Shown here piece after piece: positions 45,601-53,072 of a DNA stretch of 64,000 nt. The DNA comes from Mycolicibacterium elephantis DSM 44368 (GTDB taxonomy: Bacteria > Actinomycetota > Actinomycetes > Mycobacteriales > Mycobacteriaceae): contig NZ_ATDN01000078.1 of the NCBI RefSeq assembly GCF_004014805.1, positions 62,001-126,000 of the forward strand. Direction: 5' to 3'. A program made the position numbers and the translations under genes. The notes under the pieces were generated by a model. That model searched no databases. It was not told the origin of the DNA and worked only from the letters and a program-made list of their open reading frames with translations. Each line of letters opens with the position of its first letter. Within the stretch, counting starts at the first letter, position 1.

Positions 45601-47521
45601 TGAACCGGTCGACCTCGACGCGGCCGTGCCAGATCGCGGTGACGGCATCGGCGAACCGTTCCGCGATGGTGTCCCGGGCCGGGCCGGGCGCGGGCATCGA
45701 GATCGACATGTGCGGGACGATCTTGAACTGGTAGATCCAGACCTGTAGGCCGTCGGGGCGCTCCACCGTGAAGGGCCGCTCCTCGAGGACGACGACGCCC
45801 ATCGACTGAAGTATCGGCAGCAGGTCGCTCAGCGATGCCGACCGGCCGCCGAGGTACAGGGTGAGCTGGGCGGCACCGTCCTCCGACAGGTCGATCAGCA
45901 CCGGTTTGATCGAATTGCGTTCCAGGTCTTCGATGATCGAGATGTCGTCGATCGCGTCGGGCGGATCGACGGCCTCTTTGTAGAAGTCGGTGAACGCGGT
46001 GGCGTAGTGCTCGGCGCTGACATGGTCGATCGAACCGGTCTTGACCGCGCCGATCAGCCGGTCCCCCCAGGTTCTGGCCGCCTCGGTGAGCAGGCCCTGG
46101 ATCCGGTTCTTGTTGTCGGTCGAGGTGTCGATGTCCTGCGGCTGCGTGTTGTCGGGCATGCGCACCGTGAAATGCACCAGCGCCCACGGTGATTCACTGA
46201 CCCGGGCGGTGTATTCGATGCTGACGCCGCCGAGTTCGCGGACCAGGATGTCCTGCATTTCCAGTCGGACCGCGGTGGTGTAGCGATCACGCGGCAGGTA
46301 CACCAGACACGACACGAAGTGGGCGAGTGAATCGACGCGCATGAACAGCAGGGTGCGTCGCCGCGAGCCCAGGTCGACGACTTCCTTGACCATGTCCAGC
46401 AAATCCTGCGCCGACAGCGCGAAAAGCTCTGAGCGGGGGATGGTCTGGATGATGTCGAGGAGCAGATGGCCCGGATGGTTGGGATCGCGGTGCGCCAGCG
46501 CCAACGCATCTCGGACGCGACGGGAGATCAGTGGGATCTCGAGCACGTTGGCGTTCATCGCCGCCACACTGAACAACCCGACGAAGCGGTGCTCGATCGC
46601 GGTTTGACCCGATTGCTCGCGGACCACCACGATGTAGGGGTAGGCGCCGAAACGCAGGTAGCTCGGAATGGTGGCCTGGGCGAGCACCAGCAATTCGCCG
46701 GGTTTGGTCAGTGCGGGAAGTACGTCACGGCGCGAGCGCAGCACGCCGAGACGACTCGACGGGTCGACCGACGTCTGCCCGTCGTGCACCGGGCACCGCT
46801 GGTAACCCAGCAGCACGAAGTATCCGTCTCCCAGCCAACGCAACAGCGCGGCAACGTCTTCGCGGTCCGAGCCGGCAAATCGGGCGGCGTCGGTCTCGAC
46901 TTGGCGGGCAAGGTCGGTGAGCGTGGCAGCAAGCGCGTCAGCATCCAGCTCGACTTGCCGCGCATCATCGAGCACCGCCGGCAGCGCCTGCGCCATGGCC
47001 GCCACCGCCTTGTCGTCCGCGGTCGGTGCCAGTTGGATGTGGATCCACACCTCCGAGACGCCGTCGCGCATGTCACCGGCCTCGGCGGCGGGGCGCAACT
47101 CGAGCAGGTCACCGGCCGGGGTGCGGTCGGCCAGGAAAACCGGGTTCATCACCGCGGTGTAGGGCACGCCGAACCGGTGCAGCAACACGGTCACCGAATC
47201 CATCACCATCGCGGTGTCGTCGGTGACGATCTGCAGCGCAGGGCCGAACCCGCCGGCGTCATCGCTGCTGTACACCGCCACCCGGGTGCTCCCGACCGGC
47301 CGCTGACGGCCGAGGCGGTGATGGGCGGCCAGCAGCTCGGGTGTCACGAGTTTGTGGTCCGCGACGTTCACCGGCTCCGTGATGCTGACGGACTCCGGCG
47401 CGTCGGCATGCGGACCGCGATAGGTCGCGACATAGGCGTTGGCCAATCCTGCGGCGGCCTGCTGACTGGGCGCCGGCGACGGCGACGGCCCCGCATCACC
47501 GGATCTCGGCTTCAGCGACAT
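42659..47521 (-). CDS. gdh: NAD-specific glutamate dehydrogenase, large L_180 class
   Basis: A 1620-residue catabolic NAD-GDH (180-kDa type) converting glutamate to 2-oxoglutarate and ammonium. The catalytic domain is central (about 810-1320: [40 protein letters not shown] with the substrate Lys, and the nucleotide-binding [17 protein letters not shown]). It is flanked by long N-terminal ACT-like regulatory regions and a C-terminal helical part. In mycobacteria this enzyme is controlled by the FHA protein GarA. ATG 47521 with AGGAG at 6 nt is preferred over ATG 47545. Its product meets korAB, the ferredoxin-linked 2-oxoglutarate oxidase elsewhere in the window. Head of the gdh-thioesterase-Rv2474c operon. 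Confidence 0.96.
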   Translation of the reverse strand: [1620 protein letters not shown]

Positions 47522-47623
47522 ATGTGCTCCTGCCTTCGACGACACGACTTCGTGGTCCGCAGGTGCGACACTATCGTCCCGCGCAGCCCTCGCTAGCCCG
47601 ATCCGACCGCGAGGTTTGCCGGA

Positions 47624-49297
47624 TCAGTCGCGGGTCAGTCGCCGGTGCGTCACCCGGTGCGGTCGGGCCGCTTCAGCGCCGAGTCGCTCCACCTTGTTCT
47701 CTTCGTAGGCGGCGAAGTTGCCTTCGAACCAGAACCATTTGGCCTCGTTGTCCTCGTCGCCTTCCCACGCCAGGATGTGCGTGCAGGTGCGGTCCAGGAA
47801 CCAGCGGTCGTGGGAGATCACCACCGCGCAGCCGGGGAAGTTCTCGAGCGCGTTCTCCAGGGACGACAGCGTTTCCACGTCGAGGTCGTTGGTCGGCTCG
47901 TCGAGCAGGATCAGGTTGCCGCCCTCTTTGAGGGTGAGCGCAAGGTTGAGCCGGTTGCGCTCACCGCCGGACAGCACACCGGCCGGCTTCTGCTGATCGG
48001 GCCCCTTGAACCCGAACGCCGATACGTAGGCCCGCGACGGGATTTCGTTCTGCCCGACCTCGATGTAGTCCAGCCCGTCGGATACGACCTCCCACACCGT
48101 CTTGTTCGGGTCGATCCGCGACCTGCTCTGGTCGACGTAGCTGAGCTTGACCGTTTCGCCGATCCTGACCGTGCCGCTGTCGGGCTGCTCGAGTCCGACG
48201 ATGGTCTTGAACAGCGTGGTCTTGCCGACGCCGTTGGGCCCGATCACGCCGACGATGCCGTTACGCGGCAGCGTGAACGACAGGTCCTTGATCAGCGGGC
48301 GGCCGTCGAAGCCCTTGTCGAGATGCTCGACCTCGACCACCACGTTGCCGAGCCGCGGCCCGACCGGGATCTGGATCTCCTCGAAGTCGAGCTTGCGTGA
48401 CTTCTCGGCCTCCGCGGCCATCTCCTCGTACCGCTGCAGGCGGGCCTTGCCCTTGGCCTGACGGGCCTTGGCGCCCGAACGCACCCACGCCAGCTCTTCC
48501 TTGAGCCGCTTCTGCAGCTTGGCGTCCTTGCGCCCCTGCACCGCGATGCGCTCGGCCTTCTTCTCCAGGTACGTCGAGTAGTTGCCCTCATACGGGTAGG
48601 CGCGGCCGCGGTCGAGTTCGAGGATCCACTCGGCGACGTTGTCCAGGAAGTACCGGTCGTGGGTGACCGCCAGGATCGCGCCCTTGTACTCGGCGAGGTG
48701 CTGTTCGAGCCACTGCACGCTCTCGGCGTCCAGGTGGTTGGTGGGTTCGTCGAGAAGCAGCAGGTCGGGTTTGGACAGCAGCAGCTTGCACAACGCCACC
48801 CGGCGCCGCTCACCACCGGAGAGATGGGTGACGGGCTCGTCGGGCGGCGGGCAGCGAAGCGCGTCCATCGCCTGCTCGAGCTGGGAGTCGATGTCCCATG
48901 CGTCGGCTGCGTCGAGTTCCTCCTGCAGCCGGCCCATCTCGTCCATGAGCTCGTCGGAGTAGTCGGTGGCCATCAGCTCAGCCACCTCGTTGTAGCGGTT
49001 GAGCTTCTTCTTGATTGCCACGCCCTCTTCGACGTTCTCCCGAACCGTCTTCTCCTCGTTCAGCGGCGGTTCCTGCTGCAGGATGCCGACAGTGGCGCCC
49101 GGCTGCAGGAATGCGTCGCCGTTGTTGGGGGTGTCCAGCCCGGCCATGATCCGCAAGACGCTCGACTTCCCGGCCCCGTTCGGGCCGACGACGCCGATTT
49201 TCGCGCCGGGAAGGAAGTTCAGGCTGACGTCGTCAAGGATGACCTTGTCGCCGTGCGCCTTGCGGACCTTCCGCATCGAATAGATGAATTCGGCCAT
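47624..49297 (-). CDS. ettA: ABC-F translation factor, EttA type
   Basis: A 557-residue cytosolic ABC-F ATPase that binds the ribosomal E site and tunes early elongation to energy state. It has two ABC cassettes. The first: Walker A GPNGAGKSS (about 38), LSGGERRRVAL, LLDEPTNHLD. The second: GPNGVGKTT (about 350), LSGGERNRLNLALTL, LLDEPTNDLD. The linker is charged (AKARQAKGKARLQRYEEM), and the arm in the first cassette is consistent with EttA. No membrane segments, so it is not a transporter. RBS GGAGGC. Stands alone between gdh and ssb2. Confidence 0.95.
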   Translation of the reverse strand: MAEFIYSMRKVRKAHGDKVILDDVSLNFLPGAKIGVVGPNGAGKSSVLRIMAGLDTPNNGDAFLQPGATVGILQQEPPLNEEKTVRENVEEGVAIKKKLNRYNEVAELMATDYSDELMDEMGRLQEELDAADAWDIDSQLEQAMDALRCPPPDEPVTHLSGGERRRVALCKLLLSKPDLLLLDEPTNHLDAESVQWLEQHLAEYKGAILAVTHDRYFLDNVAEWILELDRGRAYPYEGNYSTYLEKKAERIAVQGRKDAKLQKRLKEELAWVRSGAKARQAKGKARLQRYEEMAAEAEKSRKLDFEEIQIPVGPRLGNVVVEVEHLDKGFDGRPLIKDLSFTLPRNGIVGVIGPNGVGKTTLFKTIVGLEQPDSGTVRIGETVKLSYVDQSRSRIDPNKTVWEVVSDGLDYIEVGQNEIPSRAYVSAFGFKGPDQQKPAGVLSGGERNRLNLALTLKEGGNLILLDEPTNDLDVETLSSLENALENFPGCAVVISHDRWFLDRTCTHILAWEGDEDNEAKWFWFEGNFAAYEENKVERLGAEAARPHRVTHRRLTRD

Positions 49298-49383
49298 GCC
49301 GTGGTCTTGCCTCCTGAGTCTTTCGCTATCTGCGCTATCTGCGCGGTTCGCTCGGGCCCCATCCTAGGCGTGGCCTGAGCTGA

Positions 49384-49854
49384 CTAAGCCGACAGAGTCA
49401 GCCCCTCCTCGGAGCCGACCGCGTCGGTGGGCTCGTCCGCGCTGGCGCCCGAACCCGCCGCGTCGTGGTCCGTCGACCGCTGGTCTTGGTCTTCCTGCTG
49501 TTTGGCCCGGTCGATCCGCGCGCCGCAGCGCGCCAGATCAGGCCCGACCGACGTCGCACGCACCTCGACCGACGAGCGCCGGTTGCCGTCGCGGTCGTCG
49601 TACTCGCTGGTGTAGACGTGTCCGACGACGATCACCGGATCGCCCTTCACAAGGGCGGCGCTGACACCTGCCACCACCTTGCCCCAGCAGTTAACTGTCA
49701 CGAACAACGAGTTTCCGGGCTCCCATGTTCCCTCGGCCGTGCGGCGGCGCGAGTTGCTGGCCACGCGGAACCGGACCATCTCGTGCTCGCCGACGCGGCG
49801 GTGGATCGGGTCGGTGATGATGGTGCCCACGATGTGAAACGGTGTCTCAAACAT
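49384..49854 (-). CDS. ssb2: Second single-stranded DNA-binding protein
   Basis: A 156-residue OB-fold protein (residues 1-110: MFETPFHIVGTIITDPIHRRVGEHEMVRFRVASNSRRR, SLFVTVNCWGKVVAGVSAALVKGDPVIVVGHV). It has a shorter acidic tail (EGLTLSA) that lacks the DDxPF protein-docking tip of the main SSB. That makes it the SsbB/Ssb2 paralogue (Rv2478c type), linked in mycobacteria to stress and recombination rather than bulk replication. ATG 49854 with GGAGGAAAT is decisive; the longer frame is a shadow. Confidence 0.93.
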   Translation of the reverse strand: MFETPFHIVGTIITDPIHRRVGEHEMVRFRVASNSRRRTAEGTWEPGNSLFVTVNCWGKVVAGVSAALVKGDPVIVVGHVYTSEYDDRDGNRRSSVEVRATSVGPDLARCGARIDRAKQQEDQDQRSTDHDAAGSGASADEPTDAVGSEEGLTLSA

Positions 49855-50009
49855 ATTTCCTCCAACTTGTTGCGGAACGACGACTAAGCGCGTCGGTGAC
49901 ACCGCTATTGACCGTCGGCGCACCGACACGGTGGGCGGGAACCACCACCGCCAGTTGGCCCCTGTGGATGAATCAGCCGTTGGGGATGGCTCGCGGCGCT
50001 TACCCGTCG

Positions 50010-50065
50010 AGACCGGCGCTTTGGCTGGTTTTGGGGCCGCCAGATCGACCATTGCGTCGGTCTCG
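50010..50065. repeat. Palindromic repeat, left copy bracketing the DUF559 gene
   Basis: 56-bp imperfect palindrome GAGACCGGCGCTTTGG...CCATTGCGTCGGTCTC. An inverse-orientation relative lies at 50968-51022 (about 80% identity by eye). It lies 15 bp beyond the DUF559 stop. Confidence 0.78.
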
Positions 50066-50080
50066 AGCGCCGAGCGCACC

Positions 50081-50938
50081 CTACGGACGCCAGCCTCGCG
50101 CCAGCAGCGCGGCGCGCGCCTGCTCGACGATGTCGGCGCCGCGGTCCTCCTTGACGACGTGGATGACGTGCCAGTCGAGCCGCTGCAGCACGCGATTGAC
50201 CTGAATGTCGGAAACGTATTGTCGCCGGCTGGTCAGGTGTTGGTCGCCGTCGTACTCGGCGCCGACTTTGAAGTCTTCCCAACACATGTCGATGCGCCGG
50301 ACGTAGCGGCCCATCTCGTCGCAGATCACCAATTGCGTTGTGAGGCGGGGTAGCCCGGCGTCGATGAAGAGCAGCCGCAGCCAGGTTTCCCTCGGCGACT
50401 CGGCGCCGCCGTCGACGAGCGGCAACACCGCCCGGAGCCGCCGCAGACCCCGCACACCGCGATGACGTTTGGCTAACAGCGCGACGTCCTCGACAGCGAA
50501 CGGGCGGGCGTTCATCAACGCGTCCAAGCGCGCGATGGCGCTGTTGCGTGGCTGATGCCGGCCGAGGTCGAACGCGGTGCGCGCCGGCACGGTCACCCGG
50601 ATGCCCGCGACCGTGGTGACCTCGTCGTCGTCGAGCGTCTCGTTGCGAAGCATCAGTCCGCGCTGGGGTCGGGCCGCCGAGACCACTTCGATGGGGATGT
50701 CGTCATCGACCCATTTCGCGCCGTGCAGCGCGGACGCGGCCACCCCGGCGATCACCGCATTCGGCGAGGCGAGAGACACGCCGACGATCCGCTCGCGCAG
50801 CGACGCCCGGTGGCCACGCGGGACGTAGATGTCGCGGTACAGCGGCCGGTAGTGACTGCGCAGGTGGGCCCTCGTGACCCGGCCGGCGGCGATGGCGTCG
50901 CTGCCGATGAAGGGAATCCGCACACCCGTTGGACGCAC
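50081..50938 (-). CDS. AbiEi-like N-domain plus DUF559 nuclease-fold protein
   Basis: A 285-residue protein. The N-terminal part (residues 15-60: AIAAGRVTRAHLRSHYRPLYRDIYVP) resembles the AbiEi-type winged-helix domain found in many mycobacterial paralogues. The middle has IEVVSAARPQRG and TVPARTAFDLGR. The C-terminal part is a DUF559/Vsr-like PD-(D/E)XK nuclease fold: RRIDMCWEDFKVGAEYDGDQHLTSRRQY, then VLQRLDWHVIHVV, with acidic residues and Gln in the expected metal-site positions. Such genes are widespread and patchy in mycobacteria; role unproven, with defence or toxin-antitoxin relatives suggested by the N-domain. It sits alone between ssb2 and ctaG, bracketed by inverted palindromic repeats. 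GTG 50938 is chosen as the longest start before the right repeat. Confidence 0.82.
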   Translation of the reverse strand: MRPTGVRIPFIGSDAIAAGRVTRAHLRSHYRPLYRDIYVPRGHRASLRERIVGVSLASPNAVIAGVAASALHGAKWVDDDIPIEVVSAARPQRGLMLRNETLDDDEVTTVAGIRVTVPARTAFDLGRHQPRNSAIARLDALMNARPFAVEDVALLAKRHRGVRGLRRLRAVLPLVDGGAESPRETWLRLLFIDAGLPRLTTQLVICDEMGRYVRRIDMCWEDFKVGAEYDGDQHLTSRRQYVSDIQVNRVLQRLDWHVIHVVKEDRGADIVEQARAALLARGWRP

Positions 50939-50967
50939 ACGGCGCCGGTATGGCTCCCTTTATCGCC

Positions 50968-51022
50968 GAGACCGACGCTTTGGTCGATTCCGCGGCCGCA
51001 AACCAGCCAAAGCGTCGGTCCC
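50968..51022. repeat. Palindromic repeat, right copy bracketing the DUF559 gene
   Basis: Perfect 14-bp arms GACCGACGCTTTGG and CCAAAGCGTCGGTC enclose a 23-bp centre with CGCGGCCGC. It is inverse to the copy at 50010-50065 and lies 29 bp upstream of the DUF559 GTG, 18 bp before the ctaG stop. Confidence 0.82.
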
Positions 51023-51039
51023 GGCGCACAAGAAACGCG

Positions 51040-53052
51040 CTAACGAGTCTGGGCGTCGCGACGGGCCAGTTCGGCCAGCATGTTGTTGTAGGCGGCCAAT
51101 TCCTCGTCGTGATCGCGCTCGGCGGCCCGGTCGAGCCGCTTGGCGGTGCGCTGATCGCTGCGCCGCCACTGGATCAGCAGCGCGATCATCACCAACACCA
51201 GTGGGAATTCGCCTGCCGCCCAGGCGATTCCACCGCCTGTCCGCTGGTCGCTGAGCAGATCGGTGTGCCAATCCAGCTGAAGGGAACGGTAGAACGACTC
51301 GCCGAGCACCGTCTTCGAGCCCATCAGCACCACGCCGAAGAACGCGTGCAGCGGCAGCGACGCGAACACCATCGCGACCTTGCCCAACTGCGGCAACGGC
51401 CTGGGCGTCGGGTCGATGCCGATGACCACCCAGTAGAAGAGATAGCCGCTGAGCAGGAAGTGCACGTTCATCAGCACATGGGCCGCGTGCTCGTCGACGG
51501 CGGCGTCGAACAGGCCGCCGAAGTACAGGCCGTAGAACCCTGCGACGAAGATCACCGTCGCGATGATCGGATTCGTGTAGAACTGCGACAGCCGCGAGTG
51601 CAATGCGGCCAGCAGCCATTCCCGCGGACCCGGCGGTTCTCCGCGCCCGGCTGTCGGGAGCGCGCGCAGCGCCAACGTCACCGCGCCGCCCAACGCGAGC
51701 AGGACCGGTACCAGCATCGACAGCACCATGTGGGCCACCATGTGCATGGAGAACATCGCGGTCATGTAGCGGCCGAGGCCGGAGGACGTCGCGAACAACA
51801 GGGCCGCGCAGCCCAGCAGCCAGGCCGCGGTCCGGCCTGCGGGCCAAGCGTCGCCGCGGCGGTGCAGGCGGCGAACCCCGAGCAGGTAGACCACCGCCAT
51901 GACGATCGCCGCGGTGCCGAAGATCAGGTCGAACCGCCAGTCGAACAGCACCCGCAGCAGCGTGGGCGGCCCCGCCAGGTCGTAGCCGATCGCCACTTCG
52001 ACCGGGCTCGGCTGTTCCCGCAGCGGCGGTGGCGGCGTGCGTCCCAAGCCGACGGCGATACCGAACGTCGCGCCGAACACGACCGCTTCCACCAGCGCGA
52101 GGCGGACCAGCGGCCGGCGCTCGTCCGGGTTCTCCTGCAACGCCGCCACACCGCTGCGGCGCTGCTGCCAGCCGATCACGCCGAGCAGGCCGAGTGCGAC
52201 GATCTTGGCCATGATCAGCAAGCCGTACCGCGAGGTCAGCAGGTCGGAGGGTTCGATGCGGACAAACGCGTTGATCACGCCGCTGATCGCCATCACGACG
52301 AAACACCAGAACGCCAGCGCCGAGAACCGTCGCGCGGCGAGGTCGGCGTGCGCACCGCCCCGCAACGCGTGAACCAGCAGCGCAAGAACCCCACCGGCCC
52401 AGAGCGCGCCCGCGCCGAGGTGCAGAAGCAGGCTGTTGGTGGCCATGTCGTGCGCGCCGCCGGTCGACGAATGCCCGGTGAACCCGAGCGGGATCAGGGT
52501 GAGCAACGCGCCGGCCAGCAGGATCGGCGTCCACGTCCACCTCAACACCGGCAGGCTCACCACCGTGACCACCGCGGCGATGAAGGCCGTCCACCGCCAG
52601 GCGCCGGCGATGTCGACCAGGCTGGCGGCCGACCAGATGCTGGCCGGATCCAGCTTGCGCAGCGGCTGCCCCGACACGTCGGAGACCGTCAGCGGCACCA
52701 ACAGCGCCGCACACACCGTCCACACCGCCGACGCCGCGGTGCCCAGCCTCAGTGCCCGGTAGCCGTCGGCGTCGAGCACGCCGTTGCTTTGGGGCGGCGT
52801 CAGAAACGCCGCGAACAGAAATGCGCCGACGGCGATCACCGCGGCGATCTCCCCCGATGCCCGCACGAACGGCAGCCCGTAGGTGGTCACCGGACCCGGG
52901 TTGGGCAGCCCGGTGGCGGTCAGCGCGTCCGCCAGCGACAGGCCCCCGATGCCCGCGGCGACGGCACCGGCCAGCAGGGCGACGCCGACGAGCACGGGCC
53001 ACACCGCGCTGCTGCGCACGCCGGCCGCTACCAGCCGGCTGGGGGAAGTCAT
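51040..53052 (-). CDS. ctaG: Fused CopD/CtaG copper membrane protein for cytochrome c oxidase assembly
   Basis: A 670-residue polytopic membrane protein. The N-terminal half is CopD-like (helices with WRWTAFIAAVVTVV, LHLGAGALWAGGVLALLVHALRGG, whose His residues suit copper). The C-terminal half, from about 360, is CtaG/caa3-type (YMTAMFSMHMVAHMVLSMLVPVLLALGGAVTLALR; FYTNPIIATVIFVAGFYGLYF; HAAHVLMNVHFLLSGYLFYW) with its conserved Met/His clusters. About 14-16 helices in all. It should deliver copper to the aa3 oxidase, whose small subunit CtaJ is also in this window. ATG 53052 has TAAGCT six bases upstream (the spacer is all G, so a Shine-Dalgarno reading is also possible). Confidence 0.92.
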   Translation of the reverse strand: MTSPSRLVAAGVRSSAVWPVLVGVALLAGAVAAGIGGLSLADALTATGLPNPGPVTTYGLPFVRASGEIAAVIAVGAFLFAAFLTPPQSNGVLDADGYRALRLGTAASAVWTVCAALLVPLTVSDVSGQPLRKLDPASIWSAASLVDIAGAWRWTAFIAAVVTVVSLPVLRWTWTPILLAGALLTLIPLGFTGHSSTGGAHDMATNSLLLHLGAGALWAGGVLALLVHALRGGAHADLAARRFSALAFWCFVVMAISGVINAFVRIEPSDLLTSRYGLLIMAKIVALGLLGVIGWQQRRSGVAALQENPDERRPLVRLALVEAVVFGATFGIAVGLGRTPPPPLREQPSPVEVAIGYDLAGPPTLLRVLFDWRFDLIFGTAAIVMAVVYLLGVRRLHRRGDAWPAGRTAAWLLGCAALLFATSSGLGRYMTAMFSMHMVAHMVLSMLVPVLLALGGAVTLALRALPTAGRGEPPGPREWLLAALHSRLSQFYTNPIIATVIFVAGFYGLYFGGLFDAAVDEHAAHVLMNVHFLLSGYLFYWVVIGIDPTPRPLPQLGKVAMVFASLPLHAFFGVVLMGSKTVLGESFYRSLQLDWHTDLLSDQRTGGGIAWAAGEFPLVLVMIALLIQWRRSDQRTAKRLDRAAERDHDEELAAYNNMLAELARRDAQTR

Positions 53053-53058
53053 CCCCCC

Positions 53059-53064
53059 AGCTTA
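53059..53064 (-). promoter_or_regulatory. Leaderless -10 hexamer (TAAGCT) of ctaG
   Basis: TAAGCT ends 6 nt before ATG 53052; the spacer GGGGGG makes a ribosome-site explanation possible too. Confidence 0.45.
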
Positions 53065-53072
53065 TGGTGCGG

